This document shows, one piece after another, positions 1 through 8,800 of a stretch of DNA of 57,809 nt (position 1 is the stretch's first letter; each line of letters begins with the position of its first letter). A program made the position numbers and the translations under genes. The notes beneath the pieces are model-generated. The model worked only from the letters and a program-made list of their open reading frames with translations, was not told the DNA's origin and did no database searches. The DNA comes from Burkholderiaceae bacterium (GTDB taxonomy: Bacteria; Pseudomonadota; Gammaproteobacteria; Burkholderiales; Burkholderiaceae_C): the NCBI GenBank assembly GCA_004323695.1, contig SCRU01000162.1, forward strand, positions 1 through 57,809, read 5' to 3'.

Positions 1-877
1 CACGCGGCGCGAAATCAAGAACCTGAACAGCTTCAGGTTCATGCAGCAGGCGATCGACTATGAAATACGCTGGCAGATCGAGCAGCTGGAAGACGGCCAG
101 CGAATAGAGCAGGCCACCGTCCTGTTCGACCCCGACACGGGCGAGACGCGCGCCATGCGCACCAAGGAAGACGCCGCCGATTACCGCTACTTCCCCGACC
201 CGGATTTACCGCCGCTGGTGATTGCCGCCGAGTGGGTGGAGCGCGTGCGCTCGCAGATGATTGAATTGCCACGGATCACGGCGGCGCGTTTCTGTGCCGA
301 CTATGGGTTGCCCGAATACGACGCGACCACGCTCACGCAAAGCCGGGCGATGGCCGCGTATTTCGAGACTGCGGTTGGCGCCTTTCGCGAGTTCTACGTT
401 GATCAAGGCGGCGAAGACCATGCTTTACGCGCCCCGAAGTTGGTTGCCAATTGGCTAATAGGCGAGATAAGTGCGATGCTGTCGCGTGATCGCTGTCAAA
501 TCGAACAGTGCCCAGTCACCCCCTATTGGCTCGCCGGCATGCTGACTCGCGTGCTAGACGGAACGATCAACGCCAAGACTGCCAAGGAAATACTCGAAGG
601 CGCCTGGGGGCGCAATGTGCTGTTCGCGGCATTGAAAGAAGCGCGCGCGGAAATTGATGCGGAAATTGAGTCCAAGGGCCTCAAGCAGATGAACGACACC
701 GGCGCTCTCGACCAGATCATCGACGACGTGCTGGCGGCGAATCAGAAAAGCGTTGAGGGGTTCCGCGCCGGCAAGGACAAGGCGTTCAACGCGCTGGTCG
801 GCCAGGTCATGAAGGCGAGCAAGGGCAAGGCGAACCCGGCCCAGGTGAACGAGCTGCTGCGCAAAAAGCTGGGCTGA
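1..877 (+). CDS. gatB: Asp/Glu-tRNA amidotransferase subunit B, C-terminal part
   Basis: This is the 3' part of the GatB subunit of the GatCAB amidotransferase, which converts misacylated Glu-tRNA(Gln) or Asp-tRNA(Asn) to the amidated form in the cytoplasm. The reading frame is open from base 2, so the gene starts outside the window. The segment KNLNSF followed by QAIDYE, and the later [13 protein letters not shown], are family hallmarks of the GatB cradle domain. The rest is the helical and YqeY-like tail (about residues 150 to the end, ending in NELLRKKLG), which contacts tRNA. The stop lies 10 bases before the end of the convergent DUF4124 gene. Identification is firm; only the N-terminal half is missing because of the window edge. 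Confidence 0.96.
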   Translation, partial: TRREIKNLNSFRFMQQAIDYEIRWQIEQLEDGQRIEQATVLFDPDTGETRAMRTKEDAADYRYFPDPDLPPLVIAAEWVERVRSQMIELPRITAARFCADYGLPEYDATTLTQSRAMAAYFETAVGAFREFYVDQGGEDHALRAPKLVANWLIGEISAMLSRDRCQIEQCPVTPYWLAGMLTRVLDGTINAKTAKEILEGAWGRNVLFAALKEARAEIDAEIESKGLKQMNDTGALDQIIDDVLAANQKSVEGFRAGKDKAFNALVGQVMKASKGKANPAQVNELLRKKLG

Positions 878-887
878 CCTTTACGCC

Positions 888-1550
888 TCAGTGCGTCGTC
901 ACCGGCGCCTGCAGCAGCCACAGCTTCTTGAGCTTGACGAGCTCCGCATCGAACCGCGCATTGATGCGCTTTTTCTCGGCTTCCTGCTCCGTGATGAACT
1001 GCGCCTGCACGGCGATGCTGTGCTGGTTGTCCGCGAGCTCGTTCTTCAACGCAGGGGGAATCTTCGCGGGGTCGCCCTTGTAGAACTCGAGTTCGGTGTT
1101 GATGCTCTGGCGCTCGGCCTGCAGCTCGCTGGCGCGCTTTTGCGCCGCCCGGATCACATCGTCCACCTGGCCCAGCGCCTGCGCGCGCTCCTGCTCGTGC
1201 ACCGCATTGTTCGGATAGCGCACCAGCAGCGCCCGGTCGCGGCGCTTCTCTTCCGCCTGGCGCAGCTGATCGTCACGCGCCTGCCTTTCCTTCGCCTCCT
1301 GCGCCGCGCGTTCCTGCGCGGTGAGGGATGGCCCAATCGTGCGCACCACCGTGCCGCCGGGGCCGAGCACCGTCTGCGTGCGATCCATGCAACTGGCGAT
1401 CGGGCGATCCGCCGTCAGCACGGTCCCCTTGTCGTTGATGCAGGTGTAGATTTCCTGGGTCTGGGCAGGTGCAGGTGCAGGTGCGGCATGGCCGAGCATG
1501 CCGCTTGCCAGCAGCGCGGCCGCAATCAATCCCTTGGTCAGATGGCGCAT
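888..1550 (-). CDS. DUF4124 domain-containing periplasmic protein
   Basis: A 220-residue protein of unknown function. Residues 1-22 are a signal peptide (MRHLTKG, hydrophobic AALLASGML, then GHAAP). The mature start carries a DUF4124-like segment (IYTCINDKGTVLTADRPI) with a Cys pair. From about residue 75 to the end it is charged and probably coiled-coil (many E, K, Q, R). The start was placed at the ATG before the signal peptide; longer readings run into pyrE. The gene follows pyrE by 7 bases on the same strand, so it is probably co-transcribed with it. DUF4124 proteins are common envelope proteins in proteobacteria but have no agreed role. No anomaly was seen. Confidence 0.85.
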   Translation of the reverse strand: MRHLTKGLIAAALLASGMLGHAAPAPAPAQTQEIYTCINDKGTVLTADRPIASCMDRTQTVLGPGGTVVRTIGPSLTAQERAAQEAKERQARDDQLRQAEEKRRDRALLVRYPNNAVHEQERAQALGQVDDVIRAAQKRASELQAERQSINTELEFYKGDPAKIPPALKNELADNQHSIAVQAQFITEQEAEKKRINARFDAELVKLKKLWLLQAPVTTH

Positions 1551-1557
1551 AGGTCTT

Positions 1558-2250
1558 TCAATCGACACCGTAGCGCCGGCGGTAGGCCAGCACCCGGTCA
1601 TGGTGCGCGCCCACACCCTCGTGGCCGCTGTGCGACAGATAGTGCAATAAATCGGCGAGCGTCGCAATGGCGCACACCTGCAGACCGAGCTGTTCGCGCA
1701 CATACTGCACCGCGCTGTGGTTCACGTCCAGCCCGGCCTCGGTCGCCTTCTCCTGCCGGTCCAGCGCAATCGCGACGGCGTGCGGCGTGGCCCCGGCGGC
1801 GCGGATGATGGCCATCGACTCGCGCACGGCCGTGCCGGCCGACATCACGTCATCCACGATCAGCACCCGGCCGACCAGCGGCGCGCCGACCAGCGTGCCG
1901 CCCTCGCCGTGGTCCTTGGCCTCCTTGCGGTTGTAGGCAAAGGGCACATTGCGCCCGAGCCGCGCCAGCTCGATCGCCACCGCCGCGCCCAGCACAATGC
2001 CCTTGTAGGCCGGGCCGAAGAGCATGTCGAACTCGATGCCGCTGGCGATCAGCGCATTTGCATAGAATTGCGCGAGCCGGCCCAGCTTGGCACCGTCGTC
2101 GAACAGGCCGGCGTTGAAGAAATAGGGGCTCAGGCGGCCCGCCTTGGTCTTGAACTCGCCAAAGCGCAGCACGCCCGAATCGACCGAGAATTGCACGAAC
2201 GCCTGCGCCAGCCGGCCCTGTTCCGTCGTTTGCGCGTTGGCAACCACCAT
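1558..2250 (-). CDS. pyrE: orotate phosphoribosyltransferase
   Basis: PyrE joins orotate to PRPP to give orotidine 5'-phosphate, the fifth step of de novo UMP synthesis, in the cytoplasm. The N-terminal hood has FGEFKTKAGRLSPYFFNAG, typical of the family. The PRPP-binding loop is VLIVDDVMSAGTAVRES near residues 123-139, with the two acidic residues and the small-residue turn intact. The 230-residue length is slightly above the usual 210-220, the extra being a short N-terminal stretch. The start codon is only 11 bases from that of the divergent exonuclease gene. It is followed closely by a DUF4124 gene. The call is secure. Confidence 0.97.
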   Translation of the reverse strand: MVVANAQTTEQGRLAQAFVQFSVDSGVLRFGEFKTKAGRLSPYFFNAGLFDDGAKLGRLAQFYANALIASGIEFDMLFGPAYKGIVLGAAVAIELARLGRNVPFAYNRKEAKDHGEGGTLVGAPLVGRVLIVDDVMSAGTAVRESMAIIRAAGATPHAVAIALDRQEKATEAGLDVNHSAVQYVREQLGLQVCAIATLADLLHYLSHSGHEGVGAHHDRVLAYRRRYGVD

Positions 2251-2261
2251 GGGGAAGATCC

Positions 2262-3053
2262 TTGTTCAAACTCACCAGCCTCAATCTCAATGGCATCCGC
2301 TCCGCCACCACCAAGGGGGTGGAAGCGTGGCTGGCCCAGCATCAGCCCGATTGTATTTGCGTGCAGGAGGTCAAGGCCCAGGCACCGGACCTGGCGGGCC
2401 GCTTCGAACAACTGGCGGGCCTCCAGGGGCATTTCCAGCTGGCCGAAAAAAAAGGCTACTCGGGCGTGGCGGTTTACACCCGGCATGAGCCGAGCAAGGT
2501 GGTGGTCGGCTACGGCTCGCCCGAATTCGATGCGGAGGGCCGCTATGTGGAACTGCGCTTCGACACCCCCCAGCGCAAGCTCTCCATCATCAGCGCCTAC
2601 TTTCCCAGCGGGTCATCAGGCGAGGAACGGCAGCAGGCCAAGTTCCGCTTTCTGGCCGAGTTCTACCCGCACCTGGTGGCGCTCAAGAAGAAGCGCGAGT
2701 TCATCCTGTGCGGCGACGTGAACATCGCGCACAAGGAAATGGACCTGAAAAACTGGCGCAGCAACCAGAAGAACAGCGGCTTCCTGCCCGAGGAACGCGC
2801 CTGGATGACCAAGCTGCTGGACGAAGCAGGTCTGGTTGACGTGTACCGGCGCCTACAGCCCGACGCCACCGACACGGCCTACACCTGGTGGAGCAACCGC
2901 GGCCAGGCCTACGCGAACAACGTGGGGTGGCGGCTCGACTACCACCTGGCCACCCCCGCGCTGGCGGCGCTGGCGCGCAGCGAGGCAATCTACAAGGCCG
3001 AGAAATTCTCGGATCACGCGCCGATCACGATCGAATACGACCTGGCGATCTGA
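2262..3053 (+). CDS. xth: exodeoxyribonuclease III (AP endonuclease)
   Basis: A 263-residue Mg-dependent AP endonuclease and 3'-5' exonuclease of the ExoIII family, acting in base excision repair. The N-terminal LTSLNLNGIRSA, the metal-binding QEVKAQ, the central FILCGDVNIAHKEMDL and WWSNRG, and the C-terminal FSDHAPITIEYD (catalytic Asp-His) are all present. The start is a TTG with GGGGA seven bases upstream; no ATG or GTG exists in this frame before the conserved N-terminus. The promoter must lie inside or very near pyrE, because only 11 bases separate the two divergent starts. No anomaly was seen in the protein. Confidence 0.96.
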   Translation: MFKLTSLNLNGIRSATTKGVEAWLAQHQPDCICVQEVKAQAPDLAGRFEQLAGLQGHFQLAEKKGYSGVAVYTRHEPSKVVVGYGSPEFDAEGRYVELRFDTPQRKLSIISAYFPSGSSGEERQQAKFRFLAEFYPHLVALKKKREFILCGDVNIAHKEMDLKNWRSNQKNSGFLPEERAWMTKLLDEAGLVDVYRRLQPDATDTAYTWWSNRGQAYANNVGWRLDYHLATPALAALARSEAIYKAEKFSDHAPITIEYDLAI

Positions 3054-3225
3054 GCGGTGCGCAACACCGACCCACCGCTCGTCCGCCTATAAGCACCGTT
3101 GGGCGGATAGATGCCCTGTGGCAGTGCCGTCCAATCCGGAAAGAGGCCCGCTCGTCGATTGGCACGTGACTTTTCGTAACACCCTTGTATTCTCCGTGCC
3201 AACAGGAAACCCTCGCGGCATCAAG

Positions 3226-3825
3226 ATGAATCAACGTCCCACGAAAGGAAGTCTGCGCGAACGCGATCATGCATCGAAGCGTTCAGCTTTTCCCGTGGCG
3301 TTGCCCATCGCAGGGTTCACGCTGATCGAGCTGATGGTCACGATCGTCATTGCCGGCATCTTGCTGATGATCGCGGTGCCGTCGTTCGTCAGCCTGACGC
3401 AGACGAACCGGGTCGCAGCCGAGATCAATGGCCTATCCGCGTCGCTCCAATTCGCCCGCGCCGAAGCCGTCAAGGAAGGCTTGCCGGTCACCGTCTGCGT
3501 GTCAACGACCGGCACCGGCTGCGCGGCGGCGAGCACGCCGTGGCAGAGCGGCTGGATCGTGTTCTCGGACGCGAACGGCAACCAGACCGTCAACCCCGGC
3601 GACCTGGTGCTGCGCCGACAGCTCGCCTGGACCAGTACCGACACCTTCACCGCCGTGGGTAACGACAGTAACTCGGTCACCGCAATCACTTATAGCCGCG
3701 ATGGCTTCGCGATCAATTCCGACACACCGGTGACCTGGACGCTAAACACTGTGCCGGCGAATACATCGGCATGCCGCAGCCTGACGCTGAACCTCATCGG
3801 CCATGAACAGGTGCAGCCATGCTGA
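3226..3825 (+). CDS. fimT: type IV pilus minor pilin FimT/FimU (GspH family)
   Basis: A 199-residue minor pilin. It has a long basic leader ending at Gly30, then FTLIELMVTI with Glu at mature position 5, the signature cut and N-methylated by PilD. The hydrophobic helix continues to about residue 55 and is followed by the GspH globular domain with FARAEAVKEGLPVTVCVS. Minor pilins prime pilus assembly in the inner membrane. It is the first gene of a six-gene pilus operon and overlaps pilV by seven bases. The 172 bases upstream hold no gene and no convincing promoter; a TGGCACG at 3160 lacks the matching -12 GC. The start was chosen as the only ATG giving a normal leader. Confidence 0.92.
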   Translation: MNQRPTKGSLRERDHASKRSAFPVALPIAGFTLIELMVTIVIAGILLMIAVPSFVSLTQTNRVAAEINGLSASLQFARAEAVKEGLPVTVCVSTTGTGCAAASTPWQSGWIVFSDANGNQTVNPGDLVLRRQLAWTSTDTFTAVGNDSNSVTAITYSRDGFAINSDTPVTWTLNTVPANTSACRSLTLNLIGHEQVQPC

Positions 3826-4442
3826 GCGGCGGACCGGTCCTCCATCTCAGGAATGGCGCGTTGCGTCCGAATCGTCGAAGTCTGCGGGAGCGTGGCTTCA
3901 CGCTGCTCGAAGTGCTGGTCGCACTCCTGGTCGTCGCGCTCGGCCTGCTCGGTCTGGCCAAGATGCAGGCGCTCGCGATCTCGAACACGCAGGTCTCCAG
4001 CAGCCGTTCGCTGATCGCGCTGCAGGCGAGCAGCATGGCCGCCGCCATGCAGGGCAATACCGGCTACTGGGCGGCCGGCGTGGCCCCGGCCGTGTTCTCT
4101 ACGGCGGGCACCACCGTCACCGATGCGAGCAGCGTACTGAACCAGACCGTGAGCACCTGCGTTGCCGCCAGCGGCAGCGCCCCGTCTGCACCGGTCTGTA
4201 CGCCGGCCCAGCTTGCCGCCTGGGACGTGCAGAACTGGGCCGCAACCATGAACACGCTGTTCCCGGGCTATGGCGCGAACTTCGCCTGCAACAACGTGGC
4301 TGGCGCGCCGGTCACCTGCACGATCACGATCACCTGGGCCGAAAAATACGTGGCACTGAACCGCACCACTGCGACAGGCAGTTCCGCCAGCGGCGGCCAG
4401 CAGACCGCGATCCAGTCGTACACCCTCTATGTGTCGCCATGA
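3819..4442 (+). CDS. pilV: type IV pilus modification protein PilV
   Basis: A 207-residue minor pilin-like protein. The leader ends RERG at residue 26, then FTLLEVLVALLVVALGLLG with Glu5, and the PilV-typical helix end AKMQALAISNTQ. The rest is a periplasmic domain with a few Cys residues that probably form disulfides (STCV, APVCT, FACN, VTCT). PilV works with FimT, PilW, PilX and PilE to form the priming complex and to carry PilY1 to the pilus tip. The start ATG overlaps the end of fimT and the TGA overlaps the pilW ATG, so translation is coupled. No anomaly was seen. Confidence 0.92.
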   Translation: MLSGGPVLHLRNGALRPNRRSLRERGFTLLEVLVALLVVALGLLGLAKMQALAISNTQVSSSRSLIALQASSMAAAMQGNTGYWAAGVAPAVFSTAGTTVTDASSVLNQTVSTCVAASGSAPSAPVCTPAQLAAWDVQNWAATMNTLFPGYGANFACNNVAGAPVTCTITITWAEKYVALNRTTATGSSASGGQQTAIQSYTLYVSP

Positions 4443-5203
4443 ATAGCTCCAAGTTCCACATGCGGCCTGCACGGCATCTGCACCAGCAGGGCCTGAGCCT
4501 GGTCGAATTGATGGTGGCGATCACGATCTCGCTGTTCATCGCGCTGGGCCTGTCGCTGCTGTATGCCAACATGAAGTCGGCGTTCAACTCGCAGGATCAG
4601 ATGGCGCAGCTCCAGGACGCCGAGCGGCTCGCGGTGACGATGCTCACCACCACGGTGCAGTCGGCCGCGTATTTTCCGAATCCGGTCGCAAATACGCGCG
4701 CGGTGGCGCTGCCGGCCAGCGCCACCGCAAATCCGGACGGTACGAGCTTCGCCGCGGGTCAAGGCATCACCGGAACCGGCGCGCAGGGCTCGAGCGGCAG
4801 CCATACGATCGACGTGCGCTTCCAGTCCGTCAGCGGCGACGGGCTGATGAACTGCCAGGGTCAAACCTACACCGGGGCGGCCGGTACGACGCAGGTGTGG
4901 GTCAATAGTTTTTCGATCGACACGAACAACGAGCTGCAGTGCGCAGTCAACGGTGGCACGCCGGTGGTGCTGGTCAACAACGTCGCAAAGATGACCGTGC
5001 TGTACGGTGTTGACGTGAATGCCGATGGCTACGCCGACAGCTACCTGGATGCGACGACGATCACCACGGCCAACCTGTGGGCCAGCGTGCGCAGCGCGCA
5101 GATCACGCTGACCTTCGTGAACCCGCTGGCCAGCCAGACCGGCGGCTCCGCCACGCTCCCGACACCGTGGGTGCAGACCATCGCTTTGCAGAACATGTTA
5201 TGA
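4439..5203 (+). CDS. pilW: type IV pilus minor pilin PilW
   Basis: A 254-residue PilW-family protein. The leader ends HQQG at residue 18, followed by LSLVELMVAITISLFIALGLSLLY with Glu5. The later part is a large periplasmic domain with the PilW-typical QDAERLAVTMLTTTVQSAAYFPNP. The C-terminal VRSAQITLTFVNPL is also usual for the family. It lies between pilV and pilX, with four-base ATGA overlaps at both ends, so the three proteins should be made in fixed ratio. The start was chosen by this overlap and by the leader length. No anomaly was seen. Confidence 0.92.
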   Translation: MNSSKFHMRPARHLHQQGLSLVELMVAITISLFIALGLSLLYANMKSAFNSQDQMAQLQDAERLAVTMLTTTVQSAAYFPNPVANTRAVALPASATANPDGTSFAAGQGITGTGAQGSSGSHTIDVRFQSVSGDGLMNCQGQTYTGAAGTTQVWVNSFSIDTNNELQCAVNGGTPVVLVNNVAKMTVLYGVDVNADGYADSYLDATTITTANLWASVRSAQITLTFVNPLASQTGGSATLPTPWVQTIALQNML

Positions 5204-5808
5204 GCACGCCCCAACCCAGCCGCCGAGCCACCCCCCCCGGAGGGCGTACCGGTTTGACCGCCGAGCGCGGCATCGCGCTGGTGACCAGCCTGCTAATGCT
5301 GATCGTGATGACCCTGCTCGCGCTGTCGATGTTCCGCAGCATCGGCCTGGATGAATCGATTGCCGGCAACACGCGTGAGAAGCAGCGCTCACTGCAGGCC
5401 GCGCAGAGCGCGCTCGACTACGGCGAATGGTGGCTCAGCCAGGGTAACGGCGGCACCGGCAACACCTGCAGCACGGTCTACACCGCGACCGTCGCGAACA
5501 CGAAGGTCTGCACGAATGCGCTGACCAGCCCAACTACGCTGCCGTGGAGCGCACGCGGCGACTACCTGCCGCCGACGATGACGGTCGCCGCCGGCGGCGG
5601 CCTGGTCAGCTCTGGCGGCAACGTTGGCGACATCAACTACTACGCGAAGCCCAGCCTGTACATCCAGTATCTGGGGCTGGATCCAACGGGGCACTCGCAG
5701 CTGTACCAGGTCACCGGCGCCGGCTACGGCGGCAGCGCCAACGGCGCGTCGGTGGTGCAGAGCACCTATGCCGTCACCTACAAGAACCCGCCGCTCGATC
5801 AACCTTGA
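5200..5808 (+). CDS. pilX: type IV pilus assembly protein PilX
   Basis: A 202-residue PilX-type minor pilin. The leader ends AERG at residue 24, then IALVTSLLMLIVMTLLALSM. There is no Glu at mature position 5, which is normal for the PilX/GspK class at the very tip of the pilus. The family segment DESIAGNTREKQRSLQAAQSALDYGEWWL follows the helix. The ATG overlaps the pilW stop. The gene is followed after 12 bases by pilY1, with a strong GGGAGG ribosome site between them. It probably forms the tip complex with PilV, PilW and PilY1. Confidence 0.9.
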   Translation: MSTPQPSRRATPPGGRTGLTAERGIALVTSLLMLIVMTLLALSMFRSIGLDESIAGNTREKQRSLQAAQSALDYGEWWLSQGNGGTGNTCSTVYTATVANTKVCTNALTSPTTLPWSARGDYLPPTMTVAAGGGLVSSGGNVGDINYYAKPSLYIQYLGLDPTGHSQLYQVTGAGYGGSANGASVVQSTYAVTYKNPPLDQP

Positions 5809-5820
5809 GGGAGGCCGCTT

Positions 5821-8800
5821 ATGAGCCACGACCGTCGATTCCGAGTTGCGCTTCTCGCGCCATTTCTGGCCGTCTGCGCGCTGCTGGCGCCCGCCGCGCG
5901 CGCGCAGCTGGTGGTCAGCGACACGCTGACCGGTGCGGCCTCGAGCTACAACTGGGCGAGCGTGAACGGCGCCTGCCTGACCGCCGGGAGCGCCAGCGCC
6001 AGCGCGGCGTCAACCATCCCCCCCTGTGTCGGCTTGTCGTACTACAGCGGCAAGACGCAGGTCGGCGGCGTCACCGGCCGCATCGCGCCCACTGCCGATC
6101 CTGTCGGGCAGGGTGCGCTGCGACTCACGAACGGTGACACCGGGACCGGGAGCAACGGCAACAACCAGACGGGTGCAGTCATTTCCAACTTCACCTTTCC
6201 GTCGGACCAGGGGGTGCAGGTTACGTTCTCGACGGTTACCTACGGCGGCAATGCCTTTGGAAACTCCGCCGGCCAGAGCTCCGGCGCGGACGGGATCACG
6301 TTCTTTCTCGCGGATGGGTCGGTGCTCGTTCCCGGCACATCGACGCCGGCCACCGGCGCCTATGGGGGCAGCCTGGGCTATAGCTGCTCGAACAACAAGC
6401 CCTACCCTGGCACCGAAGGCCTGCCCGGCGCATATCTTGCAGTCGGCATCGACGAATACGGGAACTTCGTCAATGGTGCGACCGTGACGCAGACCACGAC
6501 GACCACGGTCAGCACCACATCGACCGCCACGACGCAGACCGGATACATAGTCACTGACAACAGCCGCACCCCTACCACCAACCCGCCCACCTGGTATGTC
6601 AGTACGCCCGCAACTGTTGCGGTGGGGACAACTACCGGCAGCCCTACGACCACGACGGCCACCGTGACCAACACGGCGCCGAATCCCACCACCACCACCA
6701 CCACAGGCACCCCTTTTTCGACCCCCGCGAATACTGTTATCACCGGCAGTCTAAAAAGCAGTGGCTCGGGCTCAAGCACGATCTATTACGCCAAAGGCAT
6801 CTACACTTCCGCCGGAACATCCACCCCCAGCACCACGGTCGCCACCAGCTACGCCATTACCAACTATGGCGACAACACGGCTTCGAGCGACCCGACAAAC
6901 CCGGGACCACATCCGAGCCGCATCAGCGTGCGTGGCTCGGGCAATGTCAATCTGGCCTGGCTGAGGTTGAATTACCCAACGCTGTTTCCCAGCAGCATGT
7001 CCAACAGCGCCATCCAGACGGCACTGCAGAACACCTGTGCCACCGGCTATCCCTACAACAACACCGGCAGCCCCGTGACGATCAACGGTCAGACCGCCCC
7101 CGCCGGTGGGTACTACCCCGTCGCGGTTGCCGACTATTCGCTGCTCGGGACGAGCCAGCTGCCGGCGGGCACCACAATCTACAACCAGGAGGCGAAAAAT
7201 TCCCCGCTGCGCGGCACGGCCGTGCCGATCACCTACGCGCTCAGCATCACCCAGAACGGGCTGCTGAACATGTCGTACAGCTATAACGGCGGCACCGCGA
7301 TTCCGGTGATCACGAACCAGTCGATCTCCGCGTCGAACGGCACCGTGCCTGCCAATCTGCGCTTCGGCTTCTCGGCCGGCACCGGCGGCGGCAGCAACGT
7401 GCACGAAATCACCTGCTTCAAGGCGGCACAGCTGAACGCGGCGTCGACTTCCGCTGGCGTCAACGTGCAGCAGTCGGCGCGGGTCGAGGAAGGCACTCAG
7501 GTCTATCTGGCGTACTATCACCCGACGAACTGGTGGGGCCAGCTCACCGCAACGACCCTCACCTACGACCCGTTGACCGACACGGTTTCACTGCCGACAG
7601 GGCCAGGCTCTGCCAACTGGGACGCGAGTTGCGTATTGACCGGCGGCAACTGCAATGCGACCGGCCACAGCACCACCGCGCAACCGACGGGCACCGGCGC
7701 CGCCGGCGCCGGTACACGCCAGATGATGACCTGGCAGTACAACAGCAGCACCGCGAGCGGCACTGGCGTTCCATTTCAATGGAACAGCCTGACGGCTGCG
7801 CAGCAGGGCCTGCTGAGCGCCGACACCGCGGTGAATGCATCTTCGAACGCGGACCGGCTTGGCTGGCTGCGCGGCGACCGAGGAAACGAGATCGGCGGCA
7901 GCGGCAGCGACGCGGTGTTCCGCGCGCGCAATGGCGTGCTCGGCGACGTTGTCGATTCCAGCCCGACCTGGGTCGGTCCGCCCTCGCTGCCGTACAAGGG
8001 TCCGTGGCGCGACGCGCTCTATCCCACCACGACGATGCCCGAGGGCACCAGCTACACCACCTTCGCCAGCACCAACGCGACCCGCACCAACGTGGTCTAC
8101 GCAGGCGCCAACGATGGCTTCATGCACGGCTTTCGCGCCGGCGCATACCTGGCCAACGGCCAGTTTGATACCACCGGCTCGATTGCGCCGAACGACGGTC
8201 AGGAGCTGATCGGCTACATGCCGTCTTCGGCGCTGGCGACGATTCTCGACAGCAATACCAATCTCGACTTCTCGTCGCCAAGTTACGCGCACGCGCTGTC
8301 GGTCGATGCGACGCCGGGCACCGGTGACCTGTACTACAACGGCGCCTGGCACACCTGGCTGGCGGGCGGCATGGCCGGCGGCGGCAACGCGACCGGGCCG
8401 ATCGGCGACAACACCACCAATGCGACCGGCGGCGACATCTTCGCGCTCGACATCACGAACCCGGGCAACTTCAGCGAAGCGAACGCGGCCAGCGTCGTGA
8501 TTGGCGACTGGGGGCCGAACGGCTCGCCAATGCCCTGCGCGACCAGCCCGTCCACGAGTTGCAGCGCTGCCCTGCTCAGCAATCTGGGCAACACTTATGG
8601 CACACCGATCATCCGGCGCCTGCACGACGGCAATTGGGGCGTGATCTTCGGCAACGGCCTCAACAGCCCGACCGGCACCGCCGGCATCTACATCATGGAA
8701 GTCAGCGCTACCGGCGCGATCACCTTCCGCTTCCTGGACACCGGGTACGGCCCGTCCCAGGACCCACTCCGCGTGGCTCCCAACCCGGGCAGCAAGAATG

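Noticed and set aside
3160-3175. TGGCACG upstream of fimT, a possible sigma-54 -24 box.
   Set aside because: The -12 element at the required spacing reads TTTT and lacks the essential GC doublet, so it is not a usable sigma-54 promoter.
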